DNA of 64,000 nt from Hymenochaete sp. R1 (Eukaryota; Basidiomycota; Agaricomycetes; Hymenochaetales; Hymenochaetaceae), in NCBI GenBank assembly GCA_019400425.1, contig JAFREE010000138.1:1-64000 (forward strand), given 5' to 3'. The notes below the pieces were generated by a model. The model was not told the origin of the DNA, did not search any database, and saw only the letters and a list, made by a program, of their open reading frames with translations. Position numbers and translations under genes: made by a program. Shown in pieces: positions 50,032 through 60,774 of this stretch. The first letter of the stretch is position 1; each line of letters opens with the position of its first letter.

Positions 50032-53000
50032 TCAATCATCCCACCTCGTCTCGGCGATATAAAGTCTCGAGCCGGGGACGATCGCATGTTCGGGGATGGT
50101 CTCGACCCCTCCTTCGAGCGCTGCGACGCGCATGGTTTGCAGTAGCTAGAGGATTAGGGATTGGGAGAAGGGGATGTGAGCGTGATTGTTCTTTTTTTTT
50201 TAAAAAAAAAAGGAAAAAGAAAAAGAAAATGGAAAGGGAAGGAAAGACAGCCTTGAGGTTAGGAGTATGGCATGGACGAAGGACGTAGGGCACGGGGCAT
50301 GCACATCGACGTCCCGAACGAAAGAAGTTGAACGAAGGAACCGGTCTAAGAGAGAAGACAGCACAGCGAAAGGTAACGAACAAACGAACGAACGAAAGGA
50401 CATGTCGAACCACTTCTACCGGCACTAATACTCGTACCAGCAGTACCGCCTTCAACAGGCTAAACAGACTAAAAGAACCTGAATTGAAGTCTTCGAGTTT
50501 CCGAGCGAGTGGGACGTTAAGGGGAAGGAGGGGAGGGGGAAAGACACGCCACAGCACAGCGCGCAGCGGGACTCTTTTCCCCATGCCATGGAGGGTACAT
50601 GGTACATGGAAGGCAAAAGGCACGCCGACCTTTTTGGTCGGTCCGATGCTTCAGTGCATCTCGCTCGCTCGGGATGGATGGGCCAGGGCCAGGTCACGGA
50701 CGGGACGGGAACGGACACACGAGGATCCCACTAGCAGATCTGTCATGCATGATCGCCGCCGCGATTACGAGATCCAAGGTCCAGGTCCAGGTCCGGATCC
50801 GGGACCGGGGAACCCAAGATCCGGGCGGGATCTTTTCGAATTCGATTCCGATTTGCTTTCCTCAAGCTTCCAAGGTCCCCGAAGTGCCCAAAGAGCCCAA
50901 AATAAAAATAAGAAAAAGAAGAGAAGAGAGAAGAAAAGAAAAGGGCAGAGAAAAGATAGACACGGGACAGCAACGTTTGACGTAGCTCGGAAGAAAGCGT
51001 TAGTACTAGCAGTAGCAATTGACATTGCCTCTGCCCTTGCCCTTGCCCCGGCATCCTCTTTTTCCGAAGATCGGTCGGGCCGGTGTCAGTGCGCGCTTAC
51101 ACAACACAACACAACACAAGAATGCCATACGCCACCACTGGTCCACTGGCATAGGCGAGCCGCACATAAGGTTTAGGTTTACGGAAGAAGGGGGAGAAAC
51201 GAAAAGAAAAAAAAATAGAAAAGGAAAAGGGGAAAAAAGGATAAAGAAAGCTTAACGCCAAGGCGCTGACAGATGCCAAAAACAAACGTCACCCGCCGAC
51301 ACGAAAATTCCAATTCACAAAAAAAAGCAACCCAAAAACCGAAAACCGAAAAGGAGGGGAATAAGCTTACGTTCTTCGCTGCATTCGAGTGCTCATAGAC
51401 GCCTCCAAAGAAAGGCGCCGTCGCGTCCTTCCCTATGGAGGACGCGAGCAAGGCTCGTCCGCCGGGGTGGTTATCCAGGATGGACGACACGTCGTGAACG
51501 AAGCCGGCGATGAGCACCAGCGGGCGGGTCTCGGATTCTTTCTTGTCTGTTGTTTAGTTTCAGTTTGGTTCGCTTCGGGTTGCAAGCGGAGGGGGAGAGA
51601 GAGAGAGGAGAATGGACCAAGGAATGAATGAACAGACAACACCACTCACAAGCATCCCACTCAACAACCGGCAACTCCACCCTCTTCCTCCCCCACACCA
51701 GCCCCTCCTGGACCCTCCACAACCTCTTCACCTGCATCGCCAACCTCCCCTTCCTAATCTCGTTCATCCCGAACCTCTGCAAATTACTCGCCAGCCCGAC
51801 CCGCTCGCACGCGTATATGAACCACTTCGTCGGGTCGAACTGGTAGTACCGCACCGCGTTGCGGTAGTCCATGGGGAACTGGTGGTGGAAGTTGTGGTAG
51901 CCTTCGCCGAGGGTGAGGAGAGCGGTGAGGATGTGGTCCCGCGGGGTGTGTTTGTCGTCGTAGGTTGAGGAACCGAGGTAGTGCGCGACGGAGTTTACGG
52001 AGAACGTAGACTGTGTGTGTTTGTGCGTGTGTTTTTGTTTTTTGTTTGGTGAGATGAAGTGTGGTCAGCAGGGGTTGTAGTTTCATAGATGACGATGATG
52101 ATATGAAAAAGCAACGCATGGGAAGTTTGCGCGAATGAATGAAAGAAATAAACTATGAACGAAGGAAAACGCACATGATGCACAAACACAATCCTCCCAA
52201 ACCCAGCAACGAACACCCCTCCCCTCCAATCCCCCCACCCAAACCCAGCAACACACACAGGCAACACCATCCCCGCCAACAGCGCAATCTGGAAGTAATA
52301 CCTGCGCTGCCACATCACGACCTGGGACTTGGTCAGGTCCGAGACGTCCGTCCGGCCGGGGGGCGTCAGCGGGTGGACGAGCATCCAGCCGATGTGGGAG
52401 TAGAGGAAACCGCGTTTGGCTGAGTAGGGGTCGAGTGGGGTGTCGGTGTAGCTGTCATGTTGAGTGTGGGTGTGGGGTGAAGGCCGGAGCGGTGGCGGGT
52501 CGAGTCGAGTCGAGTCGGGACGAGGCGATGCGAAATGCAAATGACGGTGAGGGAAAGATTGAATTTAAAAAAAAGGCGATGTCAGCGAACGACGATCAAC
52601 GCGATCAAACGTCAATATCAATGTGAAAAGGCGAGAAACATCAACAACAACAGAAGAGGGGAGAGGCAGATGAAAGAAAAGAAAAGAAAAAAGAAAAACA
52701 ACAACAATACGCGGGATCTGCGTTGAAGTCGAAAAAAAATGTAGAGATGGCAGTGGCAGTGCCAATGGGCGCTAATTAAGTGCGACGCGCGACGTGCGTC
52801 CGAAACCGAACATCACTATCACGATCACGACGAAATGGAATGAAAAATTAAAGCGCCAGTGAATGATTCAATGAATAGATTGGAACGCAGATAGAGAGAT
52901 AAATTGGCGCTCGGATGGGGGAGCCCGAGTCCGAGTCCGAGTCCGTCACGGGCCACACCAAAAATCACCATCGCCCTCGCCCTCGCCCTAGCTATCGCCA

Positions 53001-54576
53001 AAGAGAAAGAGAAAGAGAAAGAGCACGAAAAACCAATCAGGTCGCTCCGTGCTCCGTGCACAGTCCGCTTCGTTTCGTTTCGTCGGGCGTCAGGCGTCAG
53101 GCGTCGGGCGGGACGATCAAACCGTTTCGTCTCGTCTCGTCTCGTATTTCCAACGCGTCAACGCGTCGCCGAAAGAAAGAAAGAAAGAAAAGAAAAAAGA
53201 AAAAGGTGTAAAATTTTTTTTTGTGGAAGATGGCGAAATCATCGGATGGATGGGCAACGGCGCGCTACCGACGCGGTACACTTTACGCGGCACGTGGGAC
53301 ATGGACATGAGACGCGCGACGAATCGATATCGAATCACTGGCACTGGCGAGACGCGACTCGAACTCGAACACGAAACGCGAACACGAAACGCGAACACGA
53401 AAAAACAGCCGAAGTTAAATGACGCGTTGCGCGCCCGAACACGAACCGAGGCGCGACTTGGGTTCATGAAGAAGGGAGCTTGGATCCATGGCAAAGGAAA
53501 GGCAGAACAAAGACGATCGAAATAACGATCGAGAGACGAACGACTCATCCAAAGAAAACTCCCAACTCACCGATGATGACTCCGATGGCCCCTCGCCCAC
53601 CACCGAATGCTCCCCTGCACGGACCCGGCACCCATCACCGCGAGGAGGTACTGTAGCGGGAGGGACGCGGTGTAGGACCTGTGCGACCAGAGGCGGTGGT
53701 AGCCTGCTGTGATGCCTGGTTTGTGTCGGTGTTCGAAGGTTAGTGTGAGGTGGAGGAGAAAGAGGAAGAGGAAGATATCAGTCCCAAAGTCCAAAATATC
53801 GGATAGATACCTCAAAGCGACCCACCGAGCATATTAACAACATAACACACCACTCCGAACGCGAGCGTCTCGGCCCGGAGAGGGGTGGTGAGGTAGCCGT
53901 AGAGAGCGAGGAGCGGGGTGAGGGTTACGACGGCGAGGTTGAACCAGCGGATTCGGGCGAGGAGGGGGGCGGAGGCGGGCGTGGGGGTGCTGACGGGGAT
54001 GGACGAGGCGGTGAGGGTGGGAGACGGTTGCAGGCCTCCTTTTGAAGAAGTGTTGGTGAGCTTGGGGGTGGGATTGGAAGGCACGGTCGCGTTCAAGTTG
54101 GCGTCGGGGGAGCACTCGGATTCGGAGGTGGAGGTGGAGGTGGTACCCAAGCCAATAAACGAACTCGAAGCCGAAGCGTGCCAATCTGCATCACGATCAC
54201 GATCACGGTTCTTCGTGATAGACTCTGAGAAGCCTTCAGATGAGAACGAAGACGAAGACGAGGAAGGAGAAGAGGAAGCATCGACGTCGGGATCGGGATC
54301 GGAGAAGCCTTCAGACGAGGAAGAGGACGACGGGTCACGGTGGGTCGCACCTACTGCTGGTGCCGCTGCTTCGACGGGTCGACGACGTTGCTGGAGCGAA
54401 CACGAAGGCGAAGGCGAATGGGAGGGAGCAGTGAGTCGGAGACCCAATCCCAATAACGAGCTCTCGTTATGGCTGTGGACGGAGGTCACGGTGGGAGCGG
54501 ACGCGTTTGTGCCCGTTGTGGTGGTGGTGGTGGCCGTGAGAGAGCCTGAGCCCGAACCAGCGCTCGAGACGTGCAT
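50032..54576 (-). CDS. OLE1: Acyl-CoA delta-9 fatty acid desaturase with cytochrome b5 domain
   Basis: Introduces the cis-9 double bond into palmitoyl/stearoyl-CoA at the ER, using its fused cytochrome b5 as electron donor. Six exons with consistent phases: 54576-53826, 53715-53571, 52451-52175, 52010-51650, 51546-51371 and 50145-50032, giving 607 residues. All three His boxes are present: [31 protein letters not shown] and [12 protein letters not shown]. Membrane segments include [18 protein letters not shown] and [20 protein letters not shown]. The cytochrome b5 part has [18 protein letters not shown] and [12 protein letters not shown], continuing across the last intron as [13 protein letters not shown] and ending IAETRWDD. 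Odd points are the two giant introns (1,119 and 1,225 nt) and a Ser-rich, low-complexity N-terminal extension of about 200 residues, whose start is uncertain. Divergent from the cyclopropane synthase. Confidence 0.93.
50146..51370 (-). other. 1,225-nt intron of the desaturase gene
   Basis: The donor GTAAGC follows the codons for NAAKN, and the acceptor CCTCTAG precedes [13 protein letters not shown], with phase 0 on both sides. It is rich in purine tracts on the plus strand (for example 50195-50245, 50895-50960, 51180-51250). An 849-nt antisense reading frame (50328-51176) lies wholly inside it, but looks like a by-product of the composition. Confidence 0.8.
52452..53570 (-). other. 1,119-nt intron of the desaturase gene
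   Basis: The donor GTGAGT lies inside the second His box (HRSHHR), and the acceptor ACATGACAG precedes [14 protein letters not shown]. Phase 2 is matched on both sides. The intron contains GAGTCC repeats (52925-52945), GAAAGA repeats (53000-53025, 53170-53195), CGTCT repeats (53127-53145) and CGAACACGAAACG repeats (53365-53400). Confidence 0.85.
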
Positions 54577-55944
54577 CTTGACCTTGCACTAATTTGACTT
54601 TGGACTTAAGACTTTGGACTTTTCGATTCTGGGCTCTGGAGCGTGAAGTGTGTGCTGGGCTGGGAGGTGAGACAGAGAAGCTGGCCGCAACAGGTGCTGA
54701 GAAAAGTTTAAGTCAAAGTAAACGGCAGGGTAAGGCGAGGCAATGAAGAAGAGGAAGGTACGAAATAAGGCGGAAGGCGGAAGAAGGGGACTCAAGGAAG
54801 AAGTTGAAAGGGAGGGAAAAAGCTGGGAGAAAGGAGGATGAGAAGGGATGAGAAGGGAAGGGAGAAGGTTATAAAAAGAAAAAGAAATGGACGGTAGCTG
54901 TTTTAAATGCGAAGAGTACTGGCTGCGAATCGAGTGGTAGAAGCCTCTTCAACGCGCTCGTTCGCCCATCCAATCGTTCATGCGCCCATGCACCCATGCG
55001 CTCGTTGGCTGGACGGTTCTTCCTAGGCCCACAAAAATTTGTGCCCCGATAATAATGGGACGGGCGTTGCGGGTGTAGCGAAAACACGGAGACAGGAGAC
55101 GGAGACGAGGGTGGTGTGCATATGCGTCCGGCGGTATGGGTAGCGTGGGCGCTCTCTCTTTCTCTTTCTCTCGACTGACTGGAGGCGAGATGGATCTGAT
55201 TCTGCTTCCTTCACAAACAGCGAAGCGACGCTCTTCGAATAGGTGGAATAAAATAAAATAAAATAAAAAAGAAAAGAAAAGAAAAGGTGAAGGAAAAGAA
55301 AATTTGCCGTGTGTGTCACTGTGTACTCTACTCTACGCGAAGGGGGTGGAGAGGGAGAGGAATCTTAAATCTCGTGAATCTCTCTCTTTCTCTGACGCGC
55401 GTCTCGCCTATTTCGCTTTCGCCCTCTTACGGTAGAAGAGGAGGGAGGAAGGACCCCAGACAGCGCGTGGACGACCAAGCGAGCGAGCGGATAGAGTTTT
55501 TTCTTTTTTTAATCGAGCGAGCGTGGTTACCGGTTACCCGAAACGCATCGATTCGAAAAGAAAAGAAAAAGAAAAGAAAAAGTGCTCGCACACGTGATGT
55601 AATATCTACCGAAATGAGCGGCTAAGCGGGAGAGCGAGAGCGAGAAACGCGCGCGAGGGTGCGAGGGTGCGAGGGAAAAACAATTTGAAATTTGAAATTG
55701 AGAGAGAGATCGGGATCGGCTCTGAGATCTGATACGCAGTCCGTGTCTATTTCCCACGTTCGGACTCTCTCATCTTCCGGATGTTTTTTTCGGTCGTCCC
55801 TCCTACTAGTAGGCCTCCTTTCCTTTTTCTTTTTCTTTTATTCGAATTTAATATTTTATTGTGCATTGTTTTTAATAATTTTCATTGGACTGGATGTGGC
55901 TGGGATTAAGCTATGACGGCTACTCGTTAAGCGCATTAGCCACT

Positions 55945-55970
55945 CTCCTCTCTCTCTCTCTCTCTCACAC
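55945..55970 (+). repeat. CT-dinucleotide tract in promoter
   Basis: A run of CTCTCT units about 210-240 bases upstream of the cyclopropane synthase start. CT-rich blocks are common just upstream of transcription starts in well-expressed fungal genes. Confidence 0.6.
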
Positions 55971-56041
55971 ATCCGACTCGACTCGACTACCTCCACATTT
56001 CATCTCTTTATTTCTTTATTTCTCTCGTTTAACGCCTTCAT

Positions 56042-56057
56042 CCAATGCTCTATAAAT
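56042..56057 (+). promoter_or_regulatory. CCAAT box and TATA box of cyclopropane synthase gene
   Basis: CCAAT at 56042-56046 is followed four bases later by TATAAAT at 56051-56057, about 130 bases upstream of the ATG at 56183, and then by a C/T-rich stretch. The CCAAT-TATA spacing is much shorter than usual, so only the TATA call is strong. Confidence 0.5.
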
Positions 56058-56182
56058 TCTCCCTCCTTTCTCCCTCCCTTTCCTCCCAAAAAACCCCATC
56101 TCTCCTCCCCCAATCCCACACTCACCATTCAGGCTACCACCTAGTCCTACCACCACCTCCCCAACCTCCACCGTAACACACC

Positions 56183-58395
56183 ATGGGCAACAACATGTCT
56201 TCCTCCCTCGTCCTCACCTCCACAAGCCACTTCCCCAACCTCTCCTCCCTCTCCTCCCTCCTCCCCTCCGTCGCCTCCGCACCCCACCGCTACCTCGCAG
56301 GCTTCGCCCGCACCTCCCTCCTCCACGTCCTCCAAGACGCCATCTCCGTCGGCTCGTTGACGATCACGGAACATGGCGTCTCGAAGACGTTTGGCCAGGA
56401 TCCGGAGGACGAGGCTGTTAGGAATAGGGTCGAGCTGACGGTTGTGAATGAGGACTTTTGGGGGCGAGTTTTGTTGTGAGTGTGGTTTTTCTCTCTTCGT
56501 CGAGGCAGGGGAGATGCATATGCATTTCTGTCCATACATGCACACTGAACCTTAATGCTGATCATTTCCTTATTTAACATCCTACTTCGCTTCCTCATTG
56601 ACGTATCCTAGGTCGGGCGATCTTGGCTGTAAGTCCATTCAGATCCCGTCCACCATTCATTCCATATCAAGTGAACTCATTCGTTCTTTACAGTTAGCGA
56701 AGCGTACATGATCGGCGACGTCCAAGTCACGGACCTCAAAGCCATTATGGATGTAAGCTTCCCCGTCGATTTCTTTTGTTTCTCGTTGGTATCTAAATCT
56801 CGGGCGCGCAGATCTGGCTGGACAACCAGCAGGGGATGAGCGGGATCATGACCGCCGTCGCGCGCATCGCGAGCACCCTCAGCAGCATGTCCAACGCCCT
56901 CTCTGGCCAATCCCGCTCTCGTGCGAGGCTTAACGCCATCGCTGCGTATGACCAGAGTAACGAGCTCTTCATGGTCAGTCAAGCACTCCATCTCATTCCC
57001 TTTTCTACATCTACATTGACTCATTACAATTTGTATTCGCGTTTGTGTCTATGTCTATGCAGTCCTTCCTCAGCAAAGAAATGATGTACAGCACCGGCAT
57101 CTTCACCGACGCAGAAGGCGGTATCCGTGGCGACCTCCTCACCCCCACCTACCCCACCACCCCCCTCTCCCTCACAGCCCTCGAATCCGCCCAACACAAC
57201 AAACTCACGCACCTCATGTCCACCCTCCGGCTCTTCCCCGGTGCGCGTCTCCTCGAGTTCGGCTCCGGCTGGGGCGGCCTCGCGATCTTCGCTGCGACGC
57301 ATTATGGTGCGGAGGTGGACACGCTGACGTTGAGCAAGGAGCAGAAGAGGGAGGCGGAGAGGAGGGTTGCGGAGAAGGTTAGGGAGGGGAAGGTTAGGGA
57401 GGGCGCGATTAGGGTGCATCTTTGTGATTATAGGGAGTGTCCTGCTGAGTTTGAGGGGGCGTTTGATGCGTTTGTGAGCATTGAGATGCTTGAGGTGGGT
57501 GTTTTCGTTTTCGTTTCGTCTTCTTGGAATGAGGAGACGCTGACGTTTGCTTTTGGAAATTTGTGACTCGTGATGGGGTGCAACTCGAATCGAATCGTAT
57601 CGTATCGTATCTGATACAGCACGTCGGCGCGAAGGTTCGTAACCCGCCCATCCAAAAACTCTAATACCAATACTAATACTAACACTAATCCCCAAACGCC
57701 ACATCGCGATCTCCCCCCCTCCCCCCTCCCCACATCCAATCCAACCCAACCCAACCTAACCCATCCCCGCCCAACAAACAGTACTACGAAACCTACTTCA
57801 GCATCGTCGACTGGGCCCTCAAGCCCCAACGCGCCACCGCCGTCGTCACCGCCTCCACCTTCCCCGAGCACCGTTTCTCTGGCTACCAGGCCGAAGACTT
57901 CATCCGGCGGTATATGTGGCCGAATGGGTGTCTGCCGAGCGCGTCGGCGTTGGTGGGCGCTGCGGAGAGCGCGTGTAGGGGGAGTGGGAGGGGTGGGTTG
58001 ACGTTGGTGGGGGTTGAGAATCACTCGAAACGTGCGTCGTCGTCGTTTGCTAGTCTCTTTTTTTCTTCTTCATCTTGAACTGATTTTTTGTTCTTATTCC
58101 CCTCCTCCCCCCCAACACAAAAACAGACTACCCCCGAACCCTCCGCGAATGGTCCTACCGCCTCCGGCGCAACCTCACCCCCGCCCTCATCGCCTCCTCC
58201 TACCCCGCGCTCAACCCCCCCGCCTCCGCTCCCGCCGCCGTAAAAGCGAACGCCCAGGCGGAGTTCGAGGCGTTCAAGCGGAAATGGGAGTATATGTTCG
58301 CGTATGCTGGGGCGGGGTTCGATAAGGGGTATATTTGCTGTCATATGGTGGCGTGGGTTAGGGGGGACGATGGGCCTGGGGAGGCGTGTTATTGA
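56183..58395 (+). CDS. Cyclopropane-fatty-acyl-phospholipid synthase (CFA synthase)
   Basis: A SAM-dependent enzyme that adds a methylene group across the cis double bond of unsaturated phospholipid acyl chains. The start MGNNMSSSLVLTSTSHFPNL leads to a CFA N-terminal domain (GSLTITEHGV, VVNEDFWGRVLLSGDLGFSE, AYMIGDVQVTDLKAIMDIWL). The catalytic domain has YDQSNELFMSFLSKEMMYST, the SAM site LLEFGSGWGGLAIFAA, LTLSKEQKREAERRV, VSIEMLEHVGAKYYETYFS, VTASTFPEHRFSGYQ, DFIRRYMWPNGCLPS and VGVENHSKHYPRTLREW, ending with the family-like GFDKGYICCHMVAWVR. Two micro-exons are seen: 17 nt at 56612-56628 (SGDLG) and 15 nt at 57620-57634 (HVGAK). In bacterial CFA the corresponding E-x-x-E-H-V-G segment lines the active site. 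Some fungal relatives are sphingolipid C9-methyltransferases; those keep the same fold, so that role is the main alternative. Confidence 0.88.
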
Positions 58396-59660
58396 GTGTG
58401 TAGGGGGTGGAGGGGTGAGTGATGGTGGGGGAGGGGTTGCTGTCGTCGTCGTCGGGTTCTTCTCTTTTCGTTACTCGTTATTCACCATAATCCTCCACAC
58501 GTTTCCCCTGTCCCTTGCTTTCTTCCTCCTTCGTCGAACAAAAACTCGAACCCAAGCTTGTATTGATATTTCCCTTCTCTCCTTCCTCTTTTCCCTCTTC
58601 GATTTTCTTTCGCTTTTTCGCGCTCAGGCTCTCGCGATGCCAATTGTTCCATAGACGTCTGCTTCCCTGCTTCCTCTCCTCTTTTCTCTTTTCTCTCTGT
58701 CGCTATTTTGCTTCCGTCCCGTCCTGAACTATCTCCATTTCTGCTTCCGTTTTTTGCTTTTCGCTTTTTGCTTCCGCATCTTCGAAGCCTCCTTTCTCAA
58801 TCCCTCTCAAAGTTGAAGTCGTCTTTAATCTCTCGTGTATACAAAGTACGAAATACAGTATAAAGTACAAAAGGAGAAAACAGGAAAGAGAAAAGAAAAG
58901 AAAGATGTTCAGAGTTCTGCGTCTGCGGAACGGTCTCGTCTCGTCTCGTCTCGTATGGATTATCGAGTATCGAGTATCGAGTATTGAGTATCGAGTATTG
59001 AATATAGATAGCGCTAGAAATAGAATTCCTTTCTTCATACTGTACTGTACGTCCGAGTCTCTTTCAAAGTTATCATGATATGAGTCTTTGTCTTCATCAC
59101 TTGTCAGTATCGGTCGGTCGTTCCGACTCGTTCGAGGCTCGTAGCTCGTCACGGTTGGTTGGTCCGAGTCTGAAGTGTGTTAAGAGTTATGAGTTGTGTT
59201 TTTAGATTTTGAGTGCTCCGAATCTTCGAGCATGAGTCGTTGTCATTGTCATTGTCATTAATTGCGACACATAATGTATAGTGTATAATGATCATTGAAG
59301 TTCAAGTTTGGAGTCCGATATGATATCATCATGAATCATGATGGATCCTCCGAGTCATCGCTAAAATACTAGTAGCCGACTCCTTCATTAAAATTTAAAA
59401 AGCCTGCCAGTACTAGTCACTAGTGAGTACTTCTCTAGTCAGTAGCAGTGATCCTCTATTAAGAATGCGAAGAAGTCGTTCGAGTGACTCGGTTGGTTTG
59501 CAGGGGGGGGAGGGGTTTAACTTCAAGTAGAATCCAACCGGCAACCCTGAATCCGGACACCGAGTCCGAAACCAAATGAGGCGAGGTGGGGTGAGGTTAC
59601 ATCATGATCATGGTCGTTGCTGGCTTACCCGCCTTCCGAATCGTAGCTGCCCACGTCGTC
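58396..59660. other. 3' flank and repeat-rich intergenic, no gene seen
   Basis: T/C-rich sequence downstream of the synthase (58440-58740), a CTCGT repeat (58934-58954), a 7-bp minisatellite (58962-59003), TGTCAT repeats (59240-59260) and several TACTAGTA-like palindromes (59366-59440). No gene is seen. Confidence 0.55.
58962..59003 (+). repeat. 7-bp minisatellite, unit ATCGAGT, six units
   Basis: Six adjacent units: ATCGAGT three times, ATTGAGT, ATCGAGT, ATTGAAT. The variant T at position 3 occurs in alternate late units. It lies directly after a CTCGT pentanucleotide repeat (58934-58954). Confidence 0.85.
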
Positions 59661-59678
59661 GTCATACGCATTCGCACA

Positions 59679-60774
59679 TGCCAGTGAGCAGGGATGGAAG
59701 GAATCGGAAGGTGCCAGTGGTCCACGATGAAGTCATAATTGGAGTGTTAACGATAGCAAGGGACTCGGGTAAAGCTCAAGCTTCAGGGCCTATAATCGAA
59801 GGAGAACCAGGTTCAACTTCGGAGCCTTAGATGGTTTTCGACGGGAAGACAGCAGTAGCCTGGGCCTGAGCAACGGGCGCGCTACTCAGGCTGGCACAAC
59901 GACCCGCCTCGAGAGTGCGGTTATCTCGGACTTCATGGGGCGTCTGCTGGTACTAGTAGTAGCACCTTGAATGCGCCCGTACGTAGGCGAAGCTCCAATT
60001 CTCCAAAACTCCTCCGAAAAGAGGGAACCAGCGTCACGATGAGAATCATGGGAGGCTTAAAAGCTGGTAGTATGCCACTGGTGTGTATCGTGATTCATGA
60101 TCCTTCCTGCCGAATTTGAACCCGCGAACGCCTGAAGCATGGACTGGGAGCTTCGAGATTTCGAGAAAAGAAAAAAAAAGGACAGAGAAACAATGGGATC
60201 GAGGAAGGGACGAAAGAAACATTCCACCCGAAAGCAACGTCTACGTCAAGGATCTTGGCTCAGCCTGAGCGGGTCGTCGTCGTCGTCGTCTCGTGAGGCA
60301 CTGGCAGAAAGAGCGACATCATAATGACTTCCGATTGTGTATGCGAGCACCGGTGTTGGAGCACTCAGGCTGGCATTGATCCCTTTTCCATCGAATTGTC
60401 ATTCTCCATTGCAGACCCTCCAGCCTGAGCTTCCCCAGAAGAAACGGGAGCATATGCTCTCCATTGAGCAGACACCGGTCAATATCGCGTACTTGGCTGA
60501 ATGTGAGGGCGCTCCGCTTGTAGATTTCTAAAACTGGTGCCAGTGAGCGCCTAGTATCGCACGTCCGCGAATATAATACACCCGTTCGAGTCACTGGCAT
60601 CCGACGTCATCGACGCATTGCACCTTCTGCCAATAAACATTATCAGCGCCACCACTTCTTTTCTGACTCACCGGCAAAGTTCGAACAAAATGACTCATCT
60701 TCATTTTTCACACATTGCAAATTGAAGGTCCATCCGGTCGAGCTCACTGGCAGACCCGAGAGGGAACACTGGCA
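59679..60774. repeat. Cluster of dispersed TGCCAGTG/CACTGGCA motifs
   Basis: Seven exact copies of the 8-mer in 1.1 kb: TGCCAGTG at 59679, 59712 and 60538, and CACTGGCA at 60299, 60592, 60745 and 60767. One-mismatch copies lie at 59405 (TGCCAGTA) and 60669 (CACCGGCA). A second motif, CTCAGGCTG, occurs at 59885 and 60364 (as ACTCAGGCTGGCA) and inverted (CAGCCTGAG) at 60261 and 60421. No coding feature overlaps. Confidence 0.75.

Larger units (their letters stand above)
54577..56182. promoter_or_regulatory. Shared 1.6-kb divergent region of desaturase and cyclopropane synthase
   Basis: A head-to-head intergenic region, unusually long compared with the 134-275-base divergent promoters elsewhere in the window. 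It contains AAAATAAAATA repeats (55245-55275), AAAAGAAAAG repeats, GAGAGCGAGAGCGAG and GGTGCGAGGGTGCGAGG units (55628-55676), a CT-repeat block at 55940-55970, and a CCAAT plus TATA pair close to the synthase start. Confidence 0.5.

Noticed and set aside
50328..51176. 282-codon open frame on the plus strand inside the desaturase's last intron
   Set aside because: The plus strand here is purine-rich and poor in T, which removes stop codons. The product is low-complexity (Lys/Arg/Gly/Pro runs), has no recognisable domain, and lies antisense within an intron defined by conserved flanking exons.
53918..54592. 224-codon plus-strand frame opposite the desaturase first exon
   Set aside because: It is the antisense shadow of the Ser-rich N-terminal coding exon and has no independent family match.
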